DNA from: Labilithrix sp.
GTDB taxonomy: Bacteria > Myxococcota_A > Polyangia > Polyangiales > Polyangiaceae
Direction: 5' to 3'
Length of the DNA stretch: 64,000 nt
Assembly (NCBI GenBank): GCA_019637195.1
Contig: JAHBWA010000006.1
Location: 1-64,000, forward strand
The notes below the pieces were generated by a model that saw only the letters and a list, made by a program, of their open reading frames with translations, had not been told where the DNA came from and made no database searches. This document shows, piece by piece, positions 34,954 through 43,324 of this stretch; position 1 is the first letter of the stretch, and each line of letters opens with the position of its first letter. Both the position numbers and the translations under genes were made by a program.

Positions 34954-35149
34954 TCGGCCCACGCACCTGACGAAGTGACGCGGGCCGAGGCCCAATTACG
35001 ATCACGACGCCACGCCGGGCCGCGCGCCCCGCGTGGTGTCGTCGTCTCCGGGGGCCGTTCGAGCTCGGACCCGACGACGCGCGGCCGCGCACCTGCGCGC
35101 CGATCGACGCCGGCGGGCGGCGGCCACGCCGCGTAGCCGCGCGGTGGGC

Positions 35150-35935
35150 TCAGGGCCCTGCGTCGGCCGGCGGCTCCTCGACTGGCGCGCTCGGCTCCGC
35201 CGGTCGCTGCGGCGCTTGCGGCGGGATCGGATCCTCGGGCGTCGGGAACATGCCGTCCGCGGTCCCCGCGGCCTGTCCGGCCCTCACAGCTTCGGCGCGC
35301 TCGAGCCGTCGGGCGATCTCGGTGCGGATGGTGGTGAGCTCGCGCTTGAAGTCTTCGTCCTCTTCCATCACCGGCGCGAGCTGGGAGTCGATCGCCCGCG
35401 TGAGCGCGTTCGCCGCGTCGATCCGCCGGTTGACGAAGACGCTGTTGAACATCGCCGGGAAGATGTTCGACAGGTGGCTGATCGACGCCTGGCTCTCGAA
35501 CTTCATCCGGTCGGTCATCCCGGAGCGCGACGGCGTCACGTCCTTCGCCGCCATCAGGCCCCTGAGCCGCCCGCGCGAGCCCTTCACGTCCTGGATGAGG
35601 TCGCCCGTGTACGCCTTGATCGGCGGCCCGTTGCCGTGCGTCTTGCCGAACTCGGCCTCCTTGACCTCCAGGTCGTAGGACGTGATGAGCACCTGGACGG
35701 CTTGCGCCATCGTCGTGATCTCCTTCGGCATCTGGATGTCCGGCCTGTCCACGTCGAAGCTGCCGCCCTCCGGGATGACGGCCTCGGCGTCCGGGTCCCC
35801 GCCGTCCTTCGGCTGGTAGTAGCGGCCGGTGCCGGGCTTCACCGGGGCGTCGTCGGCGGCGCTGCACGACGCCGCGATCGCGAAGGCGGAGAAGACGAGA
35901 GGGCTCAGCAAGATGGCGAGGTGAAAGCGGTTCAT
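35150..35935 (-). CDS. DUF4142-like putative lipoprotein
   Basis: A 261-residue protein starting MNRFHLAILLSPLVFSAFAIAASCSAADD; the cysteine at the end of the signal region suggests lipid anchoring. The central ~150 residues are helical and arranged like the DUF4142 four-helix fold (AVQVLITSYDLEVKEAEFGKTHGNGPPIKAY...), with paired acidic and histidine positions less clear than in ferritins. A Pro/Ala/Glu-rich tail follows. The match to DUF4142 is by general pattern only. It is convergent with secA and has a possible upstream in-frame extension that I reject because it bypasses the signal peptide. Confidence 0.65.
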   Translation of the reverse strand: MNRFHLAILLSPLVFSAFAIAASCSAADDAPVKPGTGRYYQPKDGGDPDAEAVIPEGGSFDVDRPDIQMPKEITTMAQAVQVLITSYDLEVKEAEFGKTHGNGPPIKAYTGDLIQDVKGSRGRLRGLMAAKDVTPSRSGMTDRMKFESQASISHLSNIFPAMFNSVFVNRRIDAANALTRAIDSQLAPVMEEDEDFKRELTTIRTEIARRLERAEAVRAGQAAGTADGMFPTPEDPIPPQAPQRPAEPSAPVEEPPADAGP

Positions 35936-36337
35936 GACCTGTCTCCAGCGAAGCGGCCGCGCGGCGTCGCGCTCGGCCTGGCGTCTTGGAGCATGGTCTC
36001 CGGCGGAGGCGGCGTGTCCGCACCGAGCGGCACGTGCGCCGAGGTCCGGGTGAGCGCGGCGAGCGTCCTCACGCGGCGCTCGAGGATGTGACGCGGATGG
36101 CAACGCATGACCAGGGCTCCGACGGAAGCAGGGCTCGCATCGGAGGTGCCATCTCGACGGGACGCTCGGACGCGAGCGCGAGTGCCTCGAGGATCGACGC
36201 GTCGTGTTCGGGCGTTCACGCGGCGCGAGGTGAGCGTGTCTCCCGCGCGAGAGCGCGAGCGAGTCAGCCCGCCTCGTGCGCCGCGCTCGCGTTTGCGGCG
36301 CACGGCAAACGCGAGCGCGAGACGGACGGGAGTCGCC

Positions 36338-36685
36338 TCAGCCGTGCTCGGCCTGGTCCGAGCCCATGACCTTGACGATCTTGTTGTAGACGCCGAAAAG
36401 GAGCAGCGACGGCACCCACATGCCGATGAAGCTCGCGAGCGGCGCGGACTCTCTCGACTCCATGTACCGTCCGAGGACCCGGTGTCGCCGCGCGCGAGCT
36501 CGGCCCATCACCTCGAAGGCGAGCGAGGCCACGACCGCCGCGCCGGCTGCGAAGAGGAAGAGGTCCGAGGGCAGCTTGGCCGTGCGCCGCTCGATGCGCC
36601 GCGCGATCGGGCCTTCGCGGTAGGCGGGAGCGGACGCCGAGGCTGCGGTCGGGGTCTGGTTCGCGAAGTCGCTGTACGTGCTCAT
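36338..36685 (-). CDS. Small two-TM protein
   Basis: A 115-residue protein with a soluble, Ala/Thr-rich N terminus and two membrane helices ([19 protein letters not shown], about residues 43-61; [17 protein letters not shown], about 90-106). A basic loop RARARRHRV lies between them. It is similar in layout to small conserved membrane proteins in myxobacteria; function unknown. It lies alone between the lipoprotein gene and a tandem repeat array. Confidence 0.7.
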   Translation of the reverse strand: MSTYSDFANQTPTAASASAPAYREGPIARRIERRTAKLPSDLFLFAAGAAVVASLAFEVMGRARARRHRVLGRYMESRESAPLASFIGMWVPSLLLFGVYNKIVKVMGSDQAEHG

Positions 36686-36993
36686 GGTTCACCTTGGACG
36701 CGGGCGAGGGTGCCGCGCGTCTCGCGGCGTCGTGCAACTCGCACACCGCGTCGACGCTCGCGCGGGCTGGGGCCGGCGGGCACGCTCGCGCGGGCTGGAG
36801 CCGGCGGTCACGCGCGCCCGAGCTGGGGCCGGCGGTCACGCGCGCTCGAGCTGGGGCCGGCGGTCAGGCGGGTCCGCGCGCCGGGCGCGTCGCGCGCCGA
36901 GCTCAGTGGCGTGCGGGTCGGTCATGTCCCCGAGCACGAAATACGTTCGATTTGACCCGTCCGTGCGGTGGGTGTCACATTTTCGGACACTCC
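36686..36993. other. 308-bp divergent region: repeat array and promoter
   Basis: It contains the 28-bp array (36753-36864). Near the right end TTGACC (36955-36960) is followed after 17 bp by TCACAT, a weak -10. GTGTC-N9-GACAC (36972-36990) overlaps that -10, just before the sigma54 activator gene, and would suit autoregulation. Confidence 0.45.
36753..36864. repeat. 28-bp tandem repeat, four copies
   Basis: Four copies of a 28-bp unit (ending GCTGGGGCCGGCGG) run exactly head to tail at 36753, 36781, 36809 and 36837, with a few substitutions between copies. It lies between divergent genes and is not part of a credible frame. Confidence 0.93.
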
Positions 36994-39318
36994 ATGGCCC
37001 ACTCCCGGCAAGCGCTCGAAGAGGCGCTCGAGGCGCTCGACGCCGGCGACTTTCCGCGCGCTCGCGTGCTCGCCGAAGGTGCGCTCCGCGCGGCGGAGAC
37101 GTCGCGCGCGAAGTCCGATCCGGAGGGCCCGTCGCGCGCCGCCGAGTCGGCGCGCGCGTCGGCGAGGCGCGTCCTCGCGCTCGCGATGCTCTACGACGAC
37201 CGGATCGACGAGGCCGAGCGCCTCGCGCACGAGGCGATCCGCGTCGCGCGCGCCGCTGGCTCGCGCCGCGAGACGGCCCTCGCCGAGCTGGCCCTCGCCG
37301 AGATCGAGCGGACCCGCGGCGACTACGTCGCGGGGCTTCGCCACGCGTCGCGCGCGCGGCACCTCGCCGAGCGCGCCGCAGATCCGCGCACGCAAGCCAC
37401 GGTGCTGTCGGACTACGCGCTCCTCCTCTCGCGCGTCGGCGACGACGAGCGCGCGCGAGAGACGTTCGACATGCTCGTGTCCCCCGCGCATCCGGGCGTC
37501 CCGGCGCCCGTCGAGTCCCTTCCCCGCGCGCGCGCCATGCGTGTGTACTACAACGCCGCGATGGCGCACCGCGCGGCCGGTCGTTACGACGCCGCGCTGG
37601 CGCTCCTCGAGCGCGCCGCGAAGCTGCCGCGGTCGACGCCGGCGCTCTCTGCCGAGTGGTCGTTGACCTCGGCGCGGCTGCTCACGCTCGTGGATCTCGG
37701 CGCGTACGACGAGGCGCGCGCCGTGCTCGAGCGCACGGACGAGGGCGAGCTCAAGGCCGGGTGGCAGCGCGCGCAGCTGCTCGCTCTCCGCGCGTCGATC
37801 GCGCTCGCCACCGGCGTCCGGACCGAGCGTGTGCTCGCGCTCGTCGACGAGGGCCTCGCGATCGAGGGGCTGGGTCCGCCGCTCCGGTTCGCGCTCGAGC
37901 GCGTCCGCGCCCTCGGCTATCTCGCGCGCGGGCGTCACGGTGAGGCCGAGCGGATCGCGATCGGGATGACCTCGATCGCCGCGCGCGGCGGGACGCGTGC
38001 GCACGCGGCGCAGGCGCTGGCGATCGCGGCGCGCGCGGGCGCGCCCGAGTCTTGGCTCCTGCGCTGGCTCGGCGCCGCGGCCTGCGCGATGGGCGGCGCC
38101 GCGGCGCGCCTCGAGCACGAGGCGTTCGCGGGCTTGGTCACCGAGCCCGAGCCGATCGGGCAGCTCGCTCGCAACGCGCTCGTGACCCTGCGCGCGCGCC
38201 TGGTCGATCGCGCGCCGGCGGCGCACAAGAAGACGCTGCTCCGGACGCTCCGGCAGGTCGAGCAGCGCACCGCCGCGCTCCGCCAGACGAAGCGCGCCGA
38301 GGTCGAGCTCGCCGTCGGCGACGAGGTGCTGCGCGCGAAGGACGAGATCGGCATCGCCGGCACCTCGACCGGGCTGATGCGCGCGCTCGTCACGGTCGCG
38401 CGGGCCGCGCGCTCGAACGCGAGCTTGGTGCTCACGGGCGAGACCGGGTCGGGCAAGGAGCTCTTCGCGCGGTTCGTTCACCGGCTGTCGCCGCGGCGCG
38501 AGGCGCCGCTCCTCGCCGTCAACTGCGGGGCGATCCCGCACCCGCTCCTCGAGGCGGAGCTCTTCGGGCACGAGCGCGGCGCGTTCACGGGCGCCGAGCG
38601 CTCGCGCCCCGGCCTCTTCGCGGAGTGCGAAGGCGGCACGCTCTTCCTCGACGAGGTCGGCGAGATGAGCCCGGCGATGCAGACGAAGCTGCTGCGCGTC
38701 CTCGAGGACGGGCAGATCCGCGCCGTCGGCGGGACGCGCACGCGCCGCGTCGACGTGCGCGTCCTCGCGGCGACGCACCGCGACCTCGCCGAGATGGTCG
38801 CCGCGGGGACGTTCCGCGAGGACCTCTTCTACCGCCTCGCCGCGATCACCGTCCGGATCCCGGCCCTCCGCGAGCGGCCGGAGGACCTCCCGGCGATCGC
38901 GCGGGCGCTCCTCGCGCGCGATCCGGCGACGAAGGAGCATCGTCTCGACATCCCGGCGCTCACGATGCTGACGGAGCACCCGTGGCCGGGCAACGTTCGC
39001 GAGCTCGCCAACGTCCTGCGCGTGGCGGCGGCGATGGTCGAGGGGCTCGTCATCGGCCGCGAAGAGCTCGCGTCCGCCATCGACTCGAGCCGCCTCGCGC
39101 GCGCCGGCGCGCATCGCGTGAGGCGCCACGACGACGGCGAGCCTGCGCTTCGCGAGACCACGCTCGCCGAGCTCCGGGCTCGCCACAAGGCCGAGCTCCG
39201 CGCGCTCGTCGGACGCGCCCTGGCGCGCGCCGACGGCAACAAGCTGCGCGCCGCGCGCAGCCTCGGCGTGAGCCGGCAGGGGCTGTATCGCGTGCTCGAA
39301 GCGGACGACGTCGGATGA
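36994..39318 (+). CDS. Sigma54-dependent Fis-type activator with TPR-like N domain
   Basis: A 774-residue regulator. About 450 N-terminal residues form Ala/Arg/Leu-rich helical repeats that read like TPRs ([25 protein letters not shown] and further units). The sigma54 AAA+ domain has Walker A GETGSGKE at about residue 482, the sigma54-contacting GAFTGA at about 530, Walker [13 protein letters not shown] and WPGNVREL. The C-terminal Fis-type HTH includes [23 protein letters not shown]. The intact GAFTGA predicts true activation of -12/-24 promoters. There is no FHA, GAF or receiver domain, so signals are probably received through protein contacts of the repeats. The ATG at 36994 is the first start giving the repeat region. 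Confidence 0.93.
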   Translation: MAHSRQALEEALEALDAGDFPRARVLAEGALRAAETSRAKSDPEGPSRAAESARASARRVLALAMLYDDRIDEAERLAHEAIRVARAAGSRRETALAELALAEIERTRGDYVAGLRHASRARHLAERAADPRTQATVLSDYALLLSRVGDDERARETFDMLVSPAHPGVPAPVESLPRARAMRVYYNAAMAHRAAGRYDAALALLERAAKLPRSTPALSAEWSLTSARLLTLVDLGAYDEARAVLERTDEGELKAGWQRAQLLALRASIALATGVRTERVLALVDEGLAIEGLGPPLRFALERVRALGYLARGRHGEAERIAIGMTSIAARGGTRAHAAQALAIAARAGAPESWLLRWLGAAACAMGGAAARLEHEAFAGLVTEPEPIGQLARNALVTLRARLVDRAPAAHKKTLLRTLRQVEQRTAALRQTKRAEVELAVGDEVLRAKDEIGIAGTSTGLMRALVTVARAARSNASLVLTGETGSGKELFARFVHRLSPRREAPLLAVNCGAIPHPLLEAELFGHERGAFTGAERSRPGLFAECEGGTLFLDEVGEMSPAMQTKLLRVLEDGQIRAVGGTRTRRVDVRVLAATHRDLAEMVAAGTFREDLFYRLAAITVRIPALRERPEDLPAIARALLARDPATKEHRLDIPALTMLTEHPWPGNVRELANVLRVAAAMVEGLVIGREELASAIDSSRLARAGAHRVRRHDDGEPALRETTLAELRARHKAELRALVGRALARADGNKLRAARSLGVSRQGLYRVLEADDVG

Positions 39319-39435
39319 GGTGGGCTGGGGGCGCCAAGGCGCGTTCGCGCCCGGTCCAGAGTCGTGGGCGGGCGCGATCGTCGCTGCCGTGACGAGACGC
39401 GTCGCGAGCCGCGCGCGGCTCGGGTAGTCTCGAGG

Positions 39436-40365
39436 ATGGAGGAGATGCGGATGCGCACTCACGGAGCGGAGTCGACCGGAGGCCGGCGTCGGACGAGCCT
39501 CGCCGGAGCGCTGGGCGGCGCGTGCGCTCGCGCGGCGCGCGGCGTCGTCGGTCTCGCGGTGCTCGGCGCGATCGCGAGCGCTTGCGCCGGCGAGGACGAG
39601 CGCGAGGTGCTTCCGCCGGTCGTCCTCGGCATGCTCGAGACGACGTCGCCGACCTACGACGACGGGCAGGAGCAGATCTACCAGGTCAGCCGCGAGGTGC
39701 GCCTGCCCTACCGGCGTCCACGCGATGAGGAGCGGCCGAGCGGGCAGCAGGACCCGTATCCACGGCCTCCGTTCCACGTCACCGCCGACACGCGCGTGAC
39801 CATCCGCTACACGCTCTCGAACCTCGAAGACCGTCAGCACGTCGTCGAGCTGCTCGTCGATCCGTGGAACGAGTTCGTCCGCTACGTGCCCGGCTTCACC
39901 ACGGTGCGCGAGGACGAGGTCATGCCGAACTTCTCCGGCATCGACCGGTTCGTGGTGCTCCCGCCGCTGGGGCGCGTCGAGGGGATCATCACGCCCGACG
40001 ACATGACCGAGCTCGCCGTCGACCTCACGATCGCGATGGCCCTCGCCCAGCGCCCGCCCGACGAGACCGGCGCCTTCGGCGGCGCAGCGCTCTACAACCG
40101 GACATTCAACATCCAGAACCGCTCGAGCGAGCCCGATCCCGTCCTCGAGCCGTGGATCCCGAGCTCGCGGACGAACGTGGCCGCCGTGATCGGCTTCGAC
40201 CTGGGCCTCCGCACCTACGCGCAAGCGAAGCTCGCCGTCGAGCTCGTCATCGACATCGAGGACCTGAACGGCCGGCGCGTCGTCATGGACGGCGAAGAGG
40301 ACCGCCAGGTCGGTCGCCCGGGCAACGCCCTCTCGCCTCCCGCCGGCGGCGCCGCGCCGATGTAA
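39436..40365 (+). CDS. Putative secreted lipoprotein, unknown family
   Basis: Three in-frame ATGs (39436, 39445, 39451) precede an unusually long Arg-rich n-region. A hydrophobic stretch then ends GLAVLGAIASACAGED, consistent with a lipobox-like cysteine. If translation uses a ribosome binding site, GGAGGAG favours 39451; TAGTCT five bases before 39436 would favour a leaderless start there. The ~260-residue mature domain is mixed beta/alpha, with one cysteine and many acidic residues. It includes RVTIRYTLSNLEDRQHVVEL, which looks like a beta-sandwich. No family recognised. It follows the sigma54 activator after 117 bp and may be its target. Confidence 0.65.
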   Translation: MEEMRMRTHGAESTGGRRRTSLAGALGGACARAARGVVGLAVLGAIASACAGEDEREVLPPVVLGMLETTSPTYDDGQEQIYQVSREVRLPYRRPRDEERPSGQQDPYPRPPFHVTADTRVTIRYTLSNLEDRQHVVELLVDPWNEFVRYVPGFTTVREDEVMPNFSGIDRFVVLPPLGRVEGIITPDDMTELAVDLTIAMALAQRPPDETGAFGGAALYNRTFNIQNRSSEPDPVLEPWIPSSRTNVAAVIGFDLGLRTYAQAKLAVELVIDIEDLNGRRVVMDGEEDRQVGRPGNALSPPAGGAAPM

Positions 40366-40740
40366 CCCGTCGCCGGTGCGCCGCGTCGCGCCGCGCCCGG
40401 CCTGCGCTGGAGACGCGGACGGGCGGCGACGCGACCGGCGGTGTCGCGGCGCGACGTGATGGGTGGCGCGGCGATGTGGCCGTTGTGGGGATGCGGCCTG
40501 CTGTGAGGCATGTGCCTGCTGCCTGGGACGTGGCCGCTTGCGTGGGGATGCGCCCGCTGCCTGGGATGTGGCCGCTTGCGTGGGGATGCGCCCGCTGCCT
40601 GGGACGTGGCCGCTGCATGGGGATGCGGCGGTCGGTCAGGGCCGCGCGTGCCGCGTCTCCCGCACGAAAACATCGCGAACCGAAAGCTCGCGCTTTCCCC
40701 GGGCTTGACATCGCCTGCCCGATGAAGGAGCGTGGCGAGT
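40366..40740. other. 375-bp region upstream of tRNA-Ser with 38-bp repeats
   Basis: It holds the 38-bp array (40523-40628) and the promoter region of the tRNA gene. CGGGCTTGACATCGCCTGCC near 40694-40713 contains TTGACA at the right distance to be the tRNA -35, with a poor -10. Confidence 0.4.
40523..40628. repeat. 38-bp tandem repeat, about 2.8 copies
   Basis: Units beginning CTGGGACGTGGCCGCTTGCG start at 40523, 40561 and 40599; the third is truncated and altered after GGCCGC. A decayed further copy precedes the array from about 40472. It is a simple tandem duplication without unique spacers. Confidence 0.9.
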
Positions 40741-40830
40741 GGAGAGCTGACCGAGTGGCCGAAGGTGCCTGATTCGAAATCAGGTGTGCCCGCAAGGGTA
40801 CCAAGGGTTCGAATCCCTTGCTCTCCGCCA
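40741..40830 (+). tRNA. tRNA-Ser (anticodon CGA)
   Basis: The 90-nt cloverleaf folds fully. The acceptor stem pairs GGAGAGC (40741-40747) with GCTCTCC (40820-40826), discriminator G, and an encoded CCA. The anticodon stem CTGAT/ATCAG encloses loop TTCGAAA, giving anticodon CGA for serine UCG. There is a long class II variable arm (TGCCCGCAAGGGTA), and the T arm AAGGG-TTCGAAT-CCCTT is perfect. UCG is a frequent codon in this GC-rich genome. Confidence 0.97.
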
Positions 40831-40966
40831 GTCGTTCGATTCCGAGGCTTCCGCCAGGACGTCGAACGGCTTCTTGAATCGAGTCGATGCCCGTCGTTCG
40901 GACGGACGCGCGACACGACGACCCTGAGCGACGCCCCGCTCTTCTCGCTCGGGGCCTGTCTTGTGT

Positions 40967-41530
40967 TCAGGCGCACGCGTTTGGGAGCCGCACGGGGTAG
41001 CTCCGCAAGGAGCTGGAGCCGGAAGCTCTGCGCTTCACGAGCTTTGCCTTCAGGTCGAAGTTCTCCGTGACGGCGTTGGTGAGGCCCGTATCGAAGCAGG
41101 TCGGGATCTCGGCGCGCCACTTGCGTCGGAGGGTCTCGAGCTCGGAGGCGCTCGAGGCGCGTGTCGAAGGCGTGCGTCGCGCGATCGATGCCACGGGGCC
41201 GGTAGAAGCGATGGAGGCTCGTGCGCCAGGTCGGCGTGGCGTCGCGCGGGGCGCGGCGAGGGAGCCCTGCAGGTCGAGCTTCTCTTGGAAGCCGTGCGCG
41301 TGGCCGCCACGGAGGAGGAGCCGACGAATCGCCATCGTCTCCGGTCACCTCGACGCGTTGCCGCGTGAGCGCGTGTTCTGCAGACGCAGCGCGTGGAGCT
41401 TGTAGGCAACGAGGCGCGCGTCGGGGAGCGTTCGCCTCGCGAAGCCCTTGTACGCGTCGCTCATGTCGAGCGCGACGAGGAGGACGTCCTCGGCGCGCAG
41501 GCATTGCAGGCGGGGTTCCCGTCGGCGCAT
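40967..41530 (-). pseudogene. Decayed ISL3-family transposase
   Basis: Pieces typical of ISL3 DDE transposases appear in three different minus-strand frames in the correct order. These are VLLVALDMSDAYKGFARRTL...LVAYKLHALRL (about 41410-41500), a LHRFYRPRGIDRATHAF segment (about 41160-41215), and TGLTNAVTENFDLKAKLVKRRA with a following LRLPNACA (about 40980-41075). At least two frameshifts and a stop after QNTRSRGNASR break it. The N-terminal zinc-finger/HTH part is not seen. No terminal inverted repeats could be assigned. It is a dead insertion sequence next to tRNA-Ser. Confidence 0.7.
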
Positions 41531-41670
41531 CGTCGTCGACCTCGGCGTTGTCGCAGTGAGGCTTCGATGCCGCCCCGTCGCAGGGGCGCATTTGACGGTT
41601 TGATCGATTTAGTTGTTTGGAAGATCGGGGTATGGCAATCTTCGGCTTGGGGCTCGGGGGGGCTCGGAGA

Positions 41671-41709
41671 CGTCTGCGTACCGCATCGCCCGGATGCGGT
41701 ACGCAGACG
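41671..41709. repeat. Perfect 17-bp hairpin, 5-nt loop
   Basis: CGTCTGCGTACCGCATC (41671-41687) is exactly repeated in inverse at 41693-41709 with GCCCG between. There is no following T-run, so a simple intrinsic terminator is unlikely. It could be a transposon end, a structured recombination or regulatory site, or a small repeated palindromic element. Confidence 0.9.
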
Positions 41710-42083
41710 GGCTTCTGCCGTTGTTGCCTTCGAACGTCGATCGGGCCGTCTGCGCGCGGCGAGGAGCTCCGCGGCGGAGGCCGGTCCAGGAGCGCGGCAG
41801 GCGCGAGGACGCGTGCCCGTGCAGCCTTCAGGCGAAGGCCGCGCCGGGCCAACGATCATGCTCGCCGATCGGATCGACGTCGTCGAACGTCGTCCTCCGC
41901 GCTTGCGCGCCCACGCGTGGCCGCGCCTCGGCGGAGCCGTCGACCTCGTGTCGCTGCGACGACGACCGCGTCGCTCGAGCTGGCTCGGTCGTCTCCTCGG
42001 ACGGTAGGGACGGTCATCCGTCCGAGCCTCCATGGCGCGGGGAGTGCTTCCCCGTGGTCCGCTCGCTCGAAGAGGCCACGACG

Positions 42084-43232
42084 GTGAAGACGCGGACGAC
42101 CTCCTCCGTTCAGCTCTCGGACGACGGTCGCGTCCAATCACACGCGGCCAAGGTCGAGGAGGTCGAGGCCTCCACCTATGTCGTCCCGACCGACCGTCGC
42201 GAGTCCGACGGTACGTTCGCCTGGGACCGAACGACGGTCGTGGTCGTCCGCGTCCTCGGCGGCGGGATGGAGGGTCTCGGCTGGACGTTCGCCGACGCTT
42301 CGGCTGCGTCGCTCGCGACCGGCCCGCTCGCGCGCGCGGTCGTCGGGCTCGACGCCGCCGCGACGTCTGCTGCCTGGTCGGCGATGAACCGCGCCGTGCG
42401 GAACATCGGGCGCCCCGGCCTCGCCTGGGAGGCGATCTCGGCCGTCGACATCGCGCTCTGGGACCTCCGCGCGAAGCTCCTCGGCTTACCGCTCGCTCGG
42501 TTGCTCGGGCTCGAGCGTGACTCCGTCCGCGCATACGGGAGCGGCGGCTTTACGTCCTACGACGACGCTGCCCTCGCCGCGCAGCTCTCCGCCTGGAGAG
42601 CTGCCGGGTTCTCGGCGGTCAAGATGAAGGTCGGGTGCTCTACCGTCGACGACCTCCGTCGCGTCCGCGTCGCGCGCGAAGCGATCGGCCCGGACGTGGA
42701 GCTGTTCGTCGACGCGAACGGCGCCTGGTCGAGAAAGCAGGCGCTCTACCAGATCGAGCGCTTCGCGGACTTCGGTGTCACGTGGGTCGAGGAGCCGGTG
42801 TCGTCCGAGGACCTCGAGGGCTTGCGCCTCCTCCGCGACCGCGCTCCCGCTGGCGTAGAGATCGCGGCCGGAGAATATGGGTACGTGCTCGACGATTTTC
42901 GCCGCATGCTCGTCGCGAACTGCGTCGACGTCGTTCAGGCCGATATCACTCGCTGCGGTGGCGTGACGGGGATCCTGGCGGTGGCCGCGCTCTGTGAGGC
43001 GTTTCAGATGCCGCTGTCGGCCCACTGCGCGCCCCACCTCCACGCGCATGTCGGCTGTGCTCTGCGGCCGCTCCGTCACCTCGAGTATTTCCACGACCAT
43101 GCGCGCATCGAACACTTGCTCTTCACGGGCGCGCTCGAGCCTCGTGGAGGGAGGCTGAGTCCCGAGCCGGGCCTTGCAGGGATCGGCGTGACCATCGCGG
43201 CGAGCGCCGGCCGCTACCTCGCGGACGGGTAG
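42084..43232 (+). CDS. Enolase-superfamily (mandelate racemase/sugar-acid dehydratase type) enzyme
   Basis: A 382-residue protein with an N-terminal capping domain and a C-terminal modified TIM barrel. The catalytic set of the mandelate-racemase subgroup is present: KMK (Lys-x-Lys, about residue 180), metal ligands in FVDANGAW (about 208), WVEEP (about 236) and AAGEYG (about 262), the Asp of QADITRCGG, and the His of SAHCAPHLHAH (about 312). Members abstract an alpha proton from a carboxylate, commonly dehydrating sugar acids to 2-keto-3-deoxy acids. The substrate is not determined. GTG 42084 follows GAAGAGG; GTG 42054 is an alternative. It is first in a three-gene operon. Confidence 0.88.
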   Translation: MKTRTTSSVQLSDDGRVQSHAAKVEEVEASTYVVPTDRRESDGTFAWDRTTVVVVRVLGGGMEGLGWTFADASAASLATGPLARAVVGLDAAATSAAWSAMNRAVRNIGRPGLAWEAISAVDIALWDLRAKLLGLPLARLLGLERDSVRAYGSGGFTSYDDAALAAQLSAWRAAGFSAVKMKVGCSTVDDLRRVRVAREAIGPDVELFVDANGAWSRKQALYQIERFADFGVTWVEEPVSSEDLEGLRLLRDRAPAGVEIAAGEYGYVLDDFRRMLVANCVDVVQADITRCGGVTGILAVAALCEAFQMPLSAHCAPHLHAHVGCALRPLRHLEYFHDHARIEHLLFTGALEPRGGRLSPEPGLAGIGVTIAASAGRYLADG

Positions 43233-43324
43233 AGCGCTGCTCGAGGCCGGCGCAGCGGGCGCGCGCCCGTGATCGTCGCCGGGTCTCTCGTTTGCACACG
43301 GCGACGACATCCCAGGAGGCGTCG

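Larger units (their letters stand above)
40831..42083. other. 1.25-kb region with transposase relic and hairpin, no intact gene
   Basis: After the tRNA comes a broken ISL3-type transposase (40967-41530, minus). An AT-richer patch follows around 41590-41645, containing GAAGAT-N12-ATCTTC, then a perfect 17-bp hairpin (41671-41709). The rest, up to the enolase-superfamily gene, shows no recognisable coding. The mixture suggests the remains of one or more insertions beside the tRNA. Confidence 0.55.

Noticed and set aside
36952-36990. Promoter TTGACC-17-TCACAT as a firm call
   Set aside because: The -10 matches only three of six positions; mentioned as weak evidence only.
36922-40224. 1100-codon minus-strand frame opposite the sigma54 activator
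   Set aside because: Same shadow effect; its composition mirrors the plus-strand gene and it has no recognisable domain.
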